A DNA stretch of 64,000 bases from Strobilurus pachycystidiatus (Eukaryota; Basidiomycota; Agaricomycetes; Agaricales; Physalacriaceae). The translations under genes were made by a program, and so were the position numbers. The stretch is taken from assembly GCA_019915135.1 (NCBI GenBank), contig JAHLMK010000002.1, forward strand, positions 310,001 to 374,000, read 5' to 3'. Within the stretch, counting starts at the first letter, position 1; every line of letters begins with the position of its first letter. This document shows, in pieces, positions 36,470 to 48,146 of the stretch. The notes under the pieces were generated by a model. That model worked only from the letters and a program-made list of their open reading frames with translations, did not search any database and was not told where the DNA came from.

Positions 36470-39229
36470 CTATGAGGCTTTTGCCGCCTCAGGTTCCGCA
36501 AACTCTACCACCTCCTCGTCATGTCCCGGTTCCTGCCTCGGCGACTGCTGCTCGCGTGGAGCGGTGTCCAACTGGGCCGCCATCAGCGCACGGAACCGCG
36601 AGTCCTTTCGTTGTATCTAAAAGTCGCACGTAAGTGGCGTGCAGGTAAAGTTTTAGCTTGGGAACCCACTAGTTGTCGATAAGTCCCAGATTCCGTTATA
36701 CGTCCGTCTAAAGTTTATCAGTAGAGATAGCAAGGTGACGGAATCATGCCCACCTTCAAGAACAACGATACGCTCAGCTCGCGCAATAGTTGATAATCTA
36801 TGTGCGACGAAAAGGCATGTAGTCTGTCTGGACCTCAAAATCTTGTCGATAGCGTCATTAACCTATGAAACGTTAGAAAAGAAACGCCCAAACTACACTG
36901 ATGCAAGAGGTACCCTGTGCTCGGAAGTCGCGTCCAGTGAGCTAGTCGCCTCATCCAGCGCGAGTATCGCCGGCTTCTTCAATAGGGCTCGTGCAATCGC
37001 CAATCGCTGTCTCTGCCCGCCACTCAAACTGAGTCGTCCGACTTTGTTGATCCTATCCGTCAGTTCCGTAATTGGTGTAGCAGCTCAAAAGCTCACTTTC
37101 AGTATCGAAGCCTTTCGGCATGCCCCAGACGAACTCGCAATTGGCTTGTCGAGCAGCGTTCTCTATCTGTTCACGGGTCGCAGTGGGGTTACCATAAGCA
37201 ATGTTGGACGCTATTGTACCGGTGAAGAGGATCGGGTCTTGGGGGACAATTCCAATGACATTACGCCACGAGGCAACTGTAAAGTCTCGGATGTCTAGAA
37301 GGGACTGAGTCTAAGATTATCATCGAAATTTCATCTCCCTACCTTGACCGTCGAACGTCAGCCTTCCCTCTAATGGATCATAGTAGCGCAACAGCAACGA
37401 GTGAATAGACGATTTTCCACTGCCACTCTTTCCTCTGCAGTGAATTGTGAGATGTGACCGGACGAGTTATAGAAGAATACCTACACAACCGCAACACTTT
37501 CGCCGACACCGACTTCGATATGAAGATCTTTCAAAATCTCCACGCCTTTCCGGCTGGGATACTCAAAACGGATGTTCTCGAACCTAAGAATACCACGGCG
37601 AGCACTGTCGATTGCCACGCCAGTGCTGGGTGAGATTATAGGTGTTCTGTCCAGTAAATCGAATATACGGGTGCCAGCACCAACTCCGCGCATGATAGAC
37701 GTCTAAAGATGTGTCGTTCGACATAGTCACTGTACAAGAAACAACCCCACGTACAAAAAAGGACCTAAGGGTTTATGTCAGCGTCGATGGGAATGTTGTA
37801 CACGTTAATGGCATACGTTATCATCTGTAAACCGTTTCCAACATAGACCGTGTACAAAAGCAGACTGGTCAAATCGCCCACTGTGATCTCTCCTTTCGAC
37901 ACGAGACTACCGCCTGTATCTTCATGAGAAAGAGATGATGTAAAAGTAGATAACGACATTACCATAGCCCAGGAGACACAGTAAAGTCACATTCCCACTC
38001 CATCCTGTACTGCCGAAGAAGATTCCACTAGCAACAGCTTCACGGCGAGCGAGAGTCAAGACATCGACTATTTTCTCGTGAAACTTCTGAAGTTCTTGCT
38101 TTTGCGCATTGAAAGCCTGAACAGTTCGAAGCGCAGATAGAGATTCGTTTGCGACTTTGGTCATTTCACCGACGGCTTCCTGGGTTTGTAGAGATAGTTT
38201 CTTGAGGTAGCGACCGTAGAACACCTAGACAAAGGACATTAACACACTGGAGACATGAGTGCTATTCACTCAACTGCTCCCAATGAAACCGGAGGAACAA
38301 CCGCCAGCATCAGCATGGTCAAGGTGGGCGATACATAGAACATGGCAGCCACTGTACAGCGAAAAGATAAGAGAGTGGATATAGTAGAGTATCTGTTTGA
38401 ACCCACGGCCTACAGTGGACATTACGACAGCGCGAAGTCCATCGGAAAGATTCTGTGTTATACTTGCCGGATGTGAGCGGATGTGACGCGTACTCTAGAA
38501 GATCAGACGCGTACCTCTCACCGACGATACTGGTGTCGACACTCAGTCTACTCAGCACATCTCCTTCACTACGTTCCACGAATTCAACTTCTTGATGTAA
38601 CGATGCGGAGTATGTCTGTTCCCGTAGACGCGCGACAATGCGCTGGCCTTGGTGCTCGTCAAGTCCTACCCCTGTCCAAATGGCGGCGGGGACTCACCTG
38701 CCATTTTCATGAGCATAGCCCTGCCCGCATTTGCGGCGGCGCCGGCGGTGAAAGCGAATAGTATAGCGCCCGACGCCTGCCATATGGATAGCCCCAGCGG
38801 GATGACCGGATTTGAAGTGGAGAAGAAGTCGATCAAGCGTCCGACGGTAAATGGTATGGACATGCCCACTGACGAAGAGATGAGCAGCAGCCCGACGGCC
38901 GCGGCGAGCGGTCTCTTCTCAGGCTTGGCGAGAGACACAATTTTCCGGAACGAACTTGTGGTCTGAGATGGCTCGGAGAACGGCAATAGCCGCGCCATGA
39001 CCGACGGCTTCTTCATGGGTTGGGCGGGTTCATCGGGCTTCGGCGCGTCGCCTGGCATCGCGCTGTAGAGCCGAGTCCCCAGCAGAATAGTGCCATACGG
39101 GGCGGGATGCCACGTCGGAGATGTTCGGAAGTACTGCGAAACCCGTGCCCGACGCGGTGCAGCCGCCGTCAACACCGGCCTGTGCGCGGCTAGGCTGCGC
39201 AAAAAGCCCAGGCGGGCTGGCGGGACCAT
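36470..39229 (-). CDS. Mitochondrial ABC half-transporter (Mdl1/ABCB10 type)
   Basis: Homodimeric inner-membrane ABC transporter; Mdl1 exports peptides from the matrix and ABCB10 is tied to haem synthesis. An Arg-rich, acid-free presequence ([20 protein letters not shown]) supports mitochondrial import and is why I prefer this Met to one 23 codons upstream, which adds acidic residues. The membrane domain includes [60 protein letters not shown] and [20 protein letters not shown]. The nucleotide-binding domain has Walker [11 protein letters not shown]-loop [12 protein letters not shown], signature [15 protein letters not shown], Walker [15 protein letters not shown] and H-loop FVAHRLSTI. The acidic C-terminus ends EPEAAKAS. 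Many introns, some exons very short. Confidence 0.93.
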
Positions 39230-39463
39230 TGTAGGAGGAGGAGGAGACTCGCCGTCGTCGAGAGCGTCGGTGACGTAATGGCAAGAGGCAAAAATCAATA
39301 ATGGGGAATGGGGTTAGGGTTCAGACTTTGGCCAAACAAACCAAATCTGCGCCACATTCCCTCGCTTTCTGCGGTCTATCATTCATCACTTGATTTTGCC
39401 TGGTTTACTGGTTTATAAACAAAGACATGCTCTTGCTCAATTGTACTTGTACATTACATTGGT

Positions 39464-40412
39464 TCATCCTGTATTTGCTTCGTGGGCACTTTCAACAGGA
39501 CACCCTTCAGCATACTCTCCTTGAGGGGGGGCTCGAGAAAGACTATGTTCTTCAGACCTTTTGAACCAGTACATCATTGACCACCATGATTATCACCATG
39601 ACTGTTATCCTTGCATAAAGCGGCAAAGTATTCGAGTTGAAGAAGTAGAGGCTCTTCCTTTCCGTCAGTTGAGTTGGGGCTGAAGACCATAGGATCGTTC
39701 CAACACCCGTCCGATCTATCGTAGTGTTGAATTTTGAGGTCGGGTATGGAGGTGGTACCGCGAGTGCCGAAGAAAGTCTACGCAGTTCCTCCCTTGCATG
39801 CACGGTTGATGGAACCAAGGCCACAGTAAAGAGTTACGATGGACTTACCGTATGCGGAATGTTTGGATTCTCGTCAGCTCTCCTTCCCAACTGCAAGGCG
39901 ACGCCGCCGCCGCATCACTAAAAACGAACGTTCTTACAGTTCCATTCTTGAATGCCAATACGACCGCGCCTTTTTCCTCTACTTCAAAGCCCCTTGTCAA
40001 GGGCCCAGCCTGGCAGTATACCCTGGCGACATCTCCCACAAAGTATCGCAGTAAATCGAGCTCGTGCACAAGGTTGATAAAGATTGTACCGCCGCTCCGG
40101 AGCTCTTTTCGCCACGATGTGGGCTGTTCAAAGTAGGAGGGAAGTTTGAGAAGAGTCATCAATATATAGGAACTTGCTTTTTGGTGGGAGGGCCGACCTT
40201 AAATGTATCCCTGCCTTGATACCCAGAGGAACGTGGATGGTATTCGGCGGCGCCAGTACAGCTCCGTCAACGACAACGTCCCCTCTAGCGCGCAGCAAGC
40301 AGTTTGACATGATCAGCAAAGTATACCACGCCAAACACGGAAGTGTACTCGTATGCGAGATCTGAAGACACTCGTCCGCGGACACGAGCGGTGGTGCGGA
40401 ATCATTTACCAT
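39464..40412 (-). pseudogene. Decayed Gfo/Idh/MocA-family oxidoreductase
   Basis: Recognisable pieces of an NAD(P)-dependent sugar-type dehydrogenase: DGAVLAPPNTIHVPLGIKAG (dinucleotide-fold strand), then GGTIFINLVHELDLLRYF with GDVARVYCQAG, VLAFKNGTVRTFVFSDAAA, and at the end DGKEEPLLLQLEYFAALCK and GSKGLKNIVFLE. Defects: the 100 or so residues between the nucleotide-binding half and the GGTIFINLVHE segment, including the E-K-P motif, are missing; the frame shifts at about 39880 after CSWEG (the continuation DENPNIPHT is in another frame); and there is a stop codon at 39574-39576 inside the last segment. No proper start is seen. Sequencing error could explain the small defects but not the missing middle. 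Confidence 0.75.
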
Positions 40413-40780
40413 CTGGCCACCACAGTGCAGAGTGACAGAATGTTGCGAGACTGCTCCCTGAGTAGGCTGAGTAGGTGAAAGTTAGGTCAGTGGCAGCAAC
40501 GTGTTGGCTCGAAGAGAGCAGACTAGGCGCATGCACGTCTTGACTTCGCTAACCCGCCTAACACCGCCTAACACGCAGATTTCAAGCTGAATTACGGGTG
40601 ACCATTGCTACTAATGATCCTTGGGAGCGGCAGTGAGGCCCAGAATGCTTGATTCAAGTCTGAAGTTCAAGTCGACGTCTGAGACGGTGGCAGCTTTTCG
40701 GAAGTTTTCATGCTGCATCAGGTCACGTGGAAGTCCTCCTTGCCAAACACAACCAAAATCCTTGCCCATTGACCGCCACG
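40413..40780. promoter_or_regulatory. Divergent spacer upstream of NDC1
   Basis: Contains short direct repeats, CCGCCTAACA-like (40553-40575), and GAGTAGG pairs near 40458. The NDC1 promoter must lie here. Confidence 0.35.
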
Positions 40781-42628
40781 ATGTCGACGCGTATAAGGGC
40801 AATCCCGTCGACGCTGTCCGCGAAAACGTCGCCCCTGGTGCCACCGTCCTCGAAGTCGTTTGATCCCGCTATTAAGGCAGTCCTCCGCCACCGCCTCACC
40901 TACAACATATTCCTTTCAACGCTTGCTTTTTCTTGGGCGCAGGTCATTGTGTTCTACCTATGGACACTGGGCGGGCCGAGCTCCATCGGCATCCGAACAT
41001 TGATTTGGATTCCGTTTAGCGTGCCGGTCATCCTGTCGGCGGCACTTGGGTGGTCAACCATTGCTCTGCCGCTGTTGGTGCTGAGAAAGTCGTGTCTGAC
41101 AGGTGAGTGCACGCGTTGCCTGGTCCTAAATTGCGACTTAGATCTCAACAGCACATCAATCCATTCAAAATTCCCCCTTGAAGACATTACAGGCCGCTTT
41201 CCGACGTAACAGTACGCGTCAAGCGTTCTTGACATATTTGCTGACTGCCTTCTCCGCTGCGGCATTGTATGTATTCGTGTCCAGATCACTCGAATCTACC
41301 GATCCTCGCCTCAACTTGTTCGTCAAGTCAAGGTACAGGAACCCGTCACAACACCATGACTTTTCTCATTCATTATGCGCAGGAAACATCCCACATATCT
41401 CAATGGCCGTCTCTTGTTTCTCCTTATGTCCCAAATTTGTGTGGCTCTGGTTGCCCTGCTCCGAAACATCATGATGGATCGGCTTGTCTTCCGCTGGCCC
41501 TCGCAGCCCAACAAGCCCTTAACCTTCGGAGACTTCTTGCGCGTATTGACGGTCGTCGCTGTCCTGGCCACTGTATCAATCCCCTTTGCGTTGCCATTAT
41601 TCGCATTGATGCGCTTAATCATTCGCTTCCCTCTCATCCGCCCTATCCTCAAGCCGTTCGTGGCTCACTTCAGTCGGGGATCATATTCTTTGGTCCTACT
41701 TTTCCAGAACTTACGTCTCCTGGGGCGTGCATGGACTGTTGCTTTCATGACTCTCTCCATGTGGGAAGTGGCGGAGCTGGTCTTTGATGCATACGTCTCA
41801 AGGCCCATTCCCATTCCTTCACCCGAAACCGCCGTGTCCGGCGTCTCGTCACAGGACATGGTTTTGAGGTACTTTGCCTACGCAGAGATCACCCCAGCCA
41901 AGATATTTGGAGCCTCAACTTCCACGCTATGGCCCACGCTGTGTCGCGAGTCACTCCTCGCTCTTGGACGTGATTACCAACACTTTGCTCGCCGGGGAGC
42001 TCCTCCTCCACTGCCACTTCCCCTGCCACCTGTCGCCAAAACACCCTTTGATATCCCTTCCACACCCGTCAAGACTCTTCGTCAGCCTGTATTCAAGTCC
42101 GAGGCTCAGAGTCCTGTGAGCAAGGTCATAAACTCCCTTGCGGGGCATTCTGGCGCGGAAGTGCCTGATGCCTTCAAAAGCGTCATACCCGCCTCACCGC
42201 CCACCTTTGATGTCTCTCGTTACGTCCCGAAGGTCAAGATACCGACCTGGCTCACTCGGGAGCGGCAGAGCAAGGTGGTGGAGTCATTGCTACCTTCGAT
42301 CGACCTCGACTTGTTGATCATTGATGTCCTGACCCGCATCACCGTTGCTTCCCTCACCGATGACAAGTACGGTGTTATACAAAAGGATATACCCAAAATC
42401 TTGGAAGCGATGACCTCGTTTCTAGAGGAGGTAGAAGCCTATCAGAGAGACCTTCCTCCTGGAGATAACGAGGAACGACAGAAGGCAGGAGAGGTGCTTG
42501 GGAGGATGGCGGGGGGCCTGCAGGACGGGATCTCACGTATTGTAAGAACGTTTGGTACGAAGCTGAATGCTTTTAAGTTTCCGCCCAAAGTAGCGAACAA
42601 GCTACAGGGCTTCCTAGATTATCTGTAA
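40781..42628 (+). CDS. NDC1: Nucleoporin NDC1 (Ndc1-Nup family)
   Basis: Transmembrane nucleoporin that anchors nuclear pore complexes and, in fungi, also spindle pole bodies. Start MSTRIRAIPSTLSAKTSPL is followed by FDPAIKAVLRHRLTYNIFLS and about six membrane segments: LAFSWAQVIVFYLWTLGG, IWIPFSVPVILSAALGW, YLLTAFSAAALYVFVSR, LLFLLMSQICVALVALL, VLTVVAVLATVSIPFALPLF and a Trp-containing AWTVAFMTLSMWEVAELVF. The C-terminal half is cytosolic: ILRYFAYAEITPAK-like segment (MVLRYFAYAEITPAKIFG), TLCRESLLALGRDYQ, Pro-rich linker, and an amphipathic end, IVRTFGTKLNAFKFPPKV. Two introns near 41100-41200 and 41330-41390. The layout and the L-R-x-F-A-x-x-E motif match fungal Ndc1. Confidence 0.88.
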
Positions 42629-43697
42629 TGACTACACCATTGCGCCCCGCCTTTTGGTGTCTCTCTCGAGTGAGTCGAAGTGGCTGACATGGGCATCTTG
42701 ATTCTTGACCTCTACTCGGATGTCTACAAGTCACCCGGACCGCTTCTTTCTTGACCTTGATATTGATATGGTAGTGCGATGGGAGTGTGAGCTTTCCGGA
42801 CATCAAGCCTCCGAGTCAGCGCTCCTGCAGCCCTTGTAAATGAAGGAAGGAACATAAGTAGCCTATGTCATCTGATCAGAGGACATATTTGGTGTCCACT
42901 CGCTCTTGTGAACTCTGTCGCCTTTCAAGTTGAAGATAAGTTAGGACTATACCGTCTGTACTGTACAGTGTATATAACGGACTGAACGGTATCGTGGCAA
43001 AACAATCAGATGGCTATGTAAATGGCTCACGTCATTGCTCGGACTCCGGTGATTTTAGGTGCGTACGCGATCACCGATTTTGCGACTCTCGTTCTCTCCC
43101 GCACGCACAGTGTTCTATCAGACAGGATCCCTAATGCGCCATGTCTTGTGTTCTACCACTACATTCTTTCTTGGGCCGTTCCACGTGCAGTGAATCCTCG
43201 AGATCAACAATCGCCCGCCGTCGATTCCGCTGTATCAAAATGTCGATTTACCCGTCCTTGACAATGATCGTCGCCCCTCGCGAGTACCAGGCACCTAGCC
43301 TACTTTGTCAAAGTTCTGGCAGTCTTTATCTGATCTTCATTTCTGGTCGGGATCGCAATCTATCTGTTGGAGGAACTGACAAGCCAAATTCCCTGCTGTG
43401 CTGTTCGACACAGCACTTCGCGCTGCTGACCAAGGCTGTGAATGGGCGCAGGGCCCCGCTCGCTGTCAATTTATAACCTGCTTGAAAACTTTGCACGTGA
43501 AGCCTCTGCGCGACGGCCGAATGATCAACAAGCTAGCACTGCTGGAGGCCATTGCTTATGAAGTTTCTACGGCAGCGAAAAGATTCCGTCTCGTAGCGCT
43601 GTCAACTGAGTCCTGATGTTTGGATCAAGGCCATATATAATCTGGAGAGTCAAGTCAGTAACCATCCCACTTATCAAGCCATTCTATCTTACTCACC
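42629..43697. other. 1.1-kb region upstream of the zinc-cluster gene, no gene seen
   Basis: Only short frames. A 7-bp stem with TCGAC loop (GTGCTGT/ACAGCAC) lies near 43398. The promoter of the transcription factor gene is expected in the right part. Confidence 0.45.
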
Positions 43698-45738
43698 ATG
43701 AAGACAGTGTATGTGAAGAAGCCTCGCTCTCGACCTTTAGGACGCGGCAAAGCGTGTACCAATTGCAGGTATGTTTTCCATTAACTTCATGTTGCTACAC
43801 CTTAGCTAACGAGGATCCTTATTGATAAGGCACTTGAAAATTGTAAGTTCCATGATCCATCCCGTCACGCAATGCCACCGTATAACTGACGTGAATGGTG
43901 CATTTCTAGAAGTGCGATGGCGTCAAACCCGTGTGTGGGCCGTGCCAGCGTATACCGCGAGAAGACAAGTGTGAATACATGGATTCACTCTCGCGCACGA
44001 GGCTATTGCAGGAGAGACTGGCTGAACTTCAGTCCCGTGTTCAGGAACTGGATCCCATGGCGCTGTCTCATCTGGATTTCCGCACGTCTGCGACCTACGG
44101 ACAGCAACTTTCCGATGACGGTTTTCAAGATGCCACTGGCAGTGGATCCAGTGAGTACCCGTTTTCTGTGTGTACAATCGCCCATCTAACATTCGTAGGC
44201 ACGCCCGGCAGTGGTAGCTCATTCGCATCATCTGTTTCTTACGAAATCCCTTCTCTTACCACCGATGTAATTACCTTGTTCATTGTCTCAAACACCTCTG
44301 ATTTTCTACCCTCAGCCCGCTGTCACCGTCCATGAAATGTTGCTTCAGACGTTCCTGCCACACGCAACCCAACTCGGATTTTTTCTCAACATCCCACGAT
44401 TTCAATCCTTCCTGTACTCCATTGATGCATCCGGCTCACAGGTGTTGTCGTCTTTGCTAAACTGCGTATATCTTTGGGGCGCACACCTCTCTCACATGCA
44501 GGACCTCGAGTCTGCATTCCTTCGCGATACTCTCAGCCATATATGCAGCGACGTCTCTGGTTGCATCGAGATAAGCCAAGTCCTTCAGGTCGTCCAGGCC
44601 CAAGTACTTCTTTCCACCTACCTACTTCGGGCGAACCGACTTGTCGAAGCACAGTATCATGCCAACGGGGCCATGACCTTGGTTATTGCGCATAAATTGC
44701 ACAAGACTCTCTCACTACGTACGTTCATTGCTGAGACGACGGTGACGGACACCGTACACCAGGGAGAGATCATCAACGGATTTTGGGCTACGCTTTCACT
44801 AAGCAAGTGCTTGACGCTCACGGGCGACCGTTCGAGGGACATGCGCGTTGGGGCTCTTGAGCCGCCAAGTGGCGATATTGATACCCCTTGGCCGCTTGGA
44901 ATGACAGACTACGAACTGGTAGGTCCATTTGTCCTGTCCTTTGCTGCTCTTTCTGTCTCTTATCATGTGCGGCAGGGCATCGTTCCTCCTGCCAACGAGC
45001 TTACCATACACCACCTCCTCTGTGATGAGAGTTCTCCAGCAGACGGCTATCATTCCATGTCCCCAAAGGCTCTCTGGGTGAAAGCCATCGTCATCCTTCA
45101 ACGGACTATCTGCCTTACCTTTCACTGGTCGCCAAGTACGTTTCTTACCAAATCTTAGCGTGTCTCAACATTCATCTGACCGGACCGTAGACTTCACCAT
45201 CGATAACTTGCAATCATATCAGAATGCCCAACGCGTTCTCGAACGCGCGGCAAGGAGTGCACTGAACACAACCGACGTCCTCGCCTCATCGCAGGACGAT
45301 TATCCATGTCTCCACATCACACGTGCGATGCTGCAGTGCGCTTTGATGAAGCTCGTTCACACATCTTGCTCTTCATATGTTGACTCGCGGACTGCTTGCC
45401 ACCGCTTCACGCAGGCGATGGTCAATGCCCTGAAGGATGGCGGCTGTCGTTCAGATCCAATCACAGGCACGCTTTGTGTTATTGCCGCGGAGGCATTATC
45501 TGCAGACTTCAAGGAACAAACACCAGTGCGCACTTGTATCGGCGACAGCTACGATGATCGTCAAGGTGACATAAGGACAACTACTCAGCTCATCCTCGAC
45601 TACATGAGGTCGAACGTTACGAACAACGCATTGATGGGTACGTCAAATACATGGTTGGAATGTGTCTTAAGAGTTCTGAAACGAATCGCAGCTCATCAGT
45701 TAAACGTTGTGGAGGCTCTCCTTTATTTTATTCCCTAG
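43698..45738 (+). CDS. Zn(II)2Cys6 zinc-cluster transcription factor
   Basis: Nuclear DNA-binding regulator. The binuclear cluster is split by two introns: GRGKACTNC, then RHLKI, then KCDGVKPVCGPCQRIPREDK ending CEYMD, giving the C-x2-C-x6-C...C-x2-C...C pattern. A short coiled-coil linker, RLLQERLAELQSRVQELD, follows (dimerisation). The fungal-specific middle region contains LLQTFLPHATQLGFFLNIPR, ALLSLLNCVYLWGAHLS-type text (SLLNCVYLWGAHLS), QAQVLLSTYLLRANRLVEAQ and GFWATLSLSKCLTL. The C-terminus ends in ALLYFIP. Introns at about 43770, 44150, 44270, 45130 and 45640. Target genes are unknown; no obvious metabolic cluster surrounds it. Confidence 0.92.
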
Positions 45739-46194
45739 CTTGCAACAATGGACTCACATTGCCTCGTGTTTATTCTACGCCACCTTTACCCATATACCGC
45801 ATACATCTCGTGGCATGTTGACTATATCCGTTCATTCACTACATCACTTGGCAATACGCGCAATCCTAGTGCTTTATGTTTACAACAAGCGACAATGGTT
45901 GTGTAATTCGTTCTAATACTTTCTTTCGATGACCAAAACCTTCTTGAGGAAGTGTCTCAGAGCTAGGTTGTGTTTGAGCGACGATTCTTAGCCGTCACCA
46001 GTGGTGGCTGGTTGGCAGAGTCCCTCCACACCAAATTTCACGGGACTCAGGAAGCAATTGAAGGGCGAAGAAACCTCGAAGGGAGCTTCAACCACGCATC
46101 GCGGGCAACAAGTGAGCTGCTTCAAGAGATCTCACGGAGCGTTTTGTATGATATCCATCCAAGAAGACAGTGATTAAGAAGCATGAGTCCGAGT
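45739..46194. other. Convergent 3' spacer, no gene seen
   Basis: Between the ends of the zinc-cluster gene and the clathrin light chain gene. Short frames only. Confidence 0.5.
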
Positions 46195-47155
46195 CTAATA
46201 TCCACCTGCGCCAGGCGCCGCATCGCCCTCCCGCTTCAACCGCAACAAGACCTCCTTGAAGCGCGTAAGATCGCTCGTCCCCGGTCCAGCTCGGGCGATG
46301 GTCTTGCTCTGCGAGTTCTGCAGCTCGATGAGAGTGCAGATACGGTCCCATGTCGTTCCAGCAGAGAGAGAGTCCGTCATGGATTGCAAGTAGTCCTGCT
46401 CTTTATCCCTGCAAGCGACGTGTCAGCACCGGAAGCAAGCATGCACTTGCGGAAGGCCACGAACTTGTTGGAGGCTATGGTTTTGGTCTTCTTGTCGTTG
46501 TATCGCTCGTAGAACTCGTCGATGGATGCCTCGGCCGCACTGATGGTTGCCTGGCGGCGGGCTTTGGACTCCTCGTCCCGTTTGGCAATGTCCTCTTGCT
46601 GTTTCTCGCGCCATTGTCTGCTGGATGTAAGCGAATGTCAGCCTATGTGGCCACTGCGCGCACCTGATGACCTCGGGCTCGTCCTCGGGGATAGTCTGGG
46701 TGAGAATGGGAGTCGAGGATAGTGCAGAGGGCTGTGGCCGCGGTGCAAAAGTCGCGCCGAAGGAAGGAGTCTGGTTCTGGTATACCGGGGGCGAGGTCTG
46801 CTGCTGTCAGGCACGTCGGTAATGGCACCCGCCGTGGCACTCACCGGGACATCGATATCTGGGAATTCGTTCTCAAACTTGTCAATCTCGTCGTCGCCGG
46901 TGACCTTCACCGCCGTTGCTTGTGCTTGCAGTGGCGGGCTGTCGAAGCTGTCGAATGAGAAGCCGGAGGTGGTCTGGGAAGCAGCCAGGGGCGCCGGCGT
47001 CGGGGCGGTGAAGTCGCCGTCGTCGTCGAGAGCAGGGAAGGCGGAGGCGGCGGCGTCAAAGTCAATCTCGTCATGTGCTGAGGCTGTGGTGTCTGTCAGT
47101 GGGCTGGTCGTCGTCGAGGGCAGCGAGCAGGCGTACTGGAGAAGATGTCGGCCAT
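46195..47155 (-). CDS. Clathrin light chain
   Basis: Regulatory subunit of the clathrin coat. A 19-nt first coding exon (MADIFS) is spliced to TTASAHDEIDFDAAASAFPA and an acidic stretch, LDDDGDFTAP. The centre holds DDEIDKFENEFPDIDVP and PILTQTIPEDEPEVIR, then the heavy-chain-binding helix: QWREKQQEDIAKRDEESKAR, SIDEFYERYNDKKTKTIASN and after an intron RDKEQDYLQSMTDSL. The end, TTWDRICTLIELQNSQSKTI and TSDLTRFKEVLLRLKREG, is typical of fungal light chains (W-E-R-I...D-x-x-R-x-K-x-x-L-L-x-L). Its start lies 60 bp from that of the GEP4-type gene on the other strand. Confidence 0.93.
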
Positions 47156-47215
47156 GGCTGGTGACGCGGAGAGAGAGAAAGAGGGGCGTGCACGTGGCAA
47201 CGCGCCTCTCTGCGA
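47156..47215. promoter_or_regulatory. 60-bp bidirectional promoter with a CACGTG box
   Basis: The clathrin light chain start codon (47155, minus) and the GEP4-type start codon (47216, plus) are separated by 60 bp. The interval has GA-rich and GC-rich parts and a palindromic CACGTG at 47191-47196, a core site for bHLH factors. Promoter function is inferred from position; transcription starts may overlap the opposite coding region. Confidence 0.55.
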
Positions 47216-48146
47216 ATGCCGCTCAATGTCCCGGGACTTCTGGTACCGTTCCAGCTGCTCTGGAACCCTAGGCTCATAGTGCCTGCTCTCGTTGTCAGAG
47301 GCAAGTGGTGGCCAAAAGTGCTAAGCCATCTAAATAAATAACTAAAGATGTCCGCAACCTCGACTTTCCGGCTCTGAAAAAGGCTGGCTACCGTGGCGCT
47401 GTCTTTGACAAGGATAACTGTCTGGTACGGTCCAATGCGAAGTCTAATGTTGCCAACGTTCACAGAAATGTACACAGACTATCCCCGACAAGGATGAACT
47501 TGCTCCCGTCCCCGAGCTAAATGTAGGTGGAAAAGTTCAGTCTTCTCGTTTACGCCTTGAATCTTGTGTAGGAAGCTTGGACAGAATGCAAACAAGTCTT
47601 TGGGCCCGGGAATGTCCTCGTTGTGAGCAACTCAGCTGGAACCCATCTCGACTCGGGAGGAATCCAAGTCCGATCTCTTCCTCTGTTACTATCAATTCAG
47701 CGCTCACCATCGCCTCTTAGGCGGAATCCGTGTCCCATCACCTGGGTGTTCCCGTATTGATGCACAGATCCCTGAAACCGTCGTACTCTTGCATTGCCGC
47801 CATACGGCAGTACTTTGGATCGCTGGAGACACCCGTTCGTGATGATCAGCTATTCATCGTCGGGGACCGGCTCTTCACAGATACGGTCTTGGCGAACCGT
47901 ATGGCAACGTGGCATGGGTGTCGACACTTCCTTGAGCGCAACAAGGAACCCAAACAGGGACCTCTGGCGGTTTGGACAACAGGTCTCTGGAAGAAGGAAG
48001 CTTTGGTGATGCGTTGGATGGAAGCGCAGCTCTTGAAGATGGTGCAAAAGTGGTCCACTCCACTCCTGGGCGAAACCGTGGGCGACCTTTCACAGTTTAA
48101 AAGGGAGTCACCTCCCGTACAGAAGCCCAAGTGGACAATATGGTGA
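47216..48146 (+). CDS. GEP4: Mitochondrial phosphatidylglycerophosphatase (GEP4 type, HAD family)
   Basis: Dephosphorylates phosphatidylglycerophosphate in cardiolipin synthesis at the inner mitochondrial membrane. MPLNVPGLLVPFQLLWNPRL is the characteristic N-terminus; it sets the start. A GC-AG intron (47301-47347) joins VVR to DVRNLDFPALKKAGYRG. HAD motif I is VFDKDNCLT (D-x-D), motif II VLVVSNSAGT, and the C-terminal acidic motif is IVGDRLFTDTVLANRM. Between them is HHLGVPVLMHRSLKP, with the Lys of motif III. The end, GPLAVWTTGLWKKEALVMRW, matches family C-termini. The stretch ATWHGCRHFLERNKEPKQ before it may be an in-frame retained intron (starts GTATGG, ends CAG). Confidence 0.9.
47301..47347 (+). 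other. GC-AG intron in the GEP4-type gene
   Basis: Donor AGAG/GCAAGT, acceptor CTAAAG. Only a break after the first base of the GGC codon restores the conserved D-x-R-x-L-D-F frame; no GT donor in the right phase is available nearby. Confidence 0.75.
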
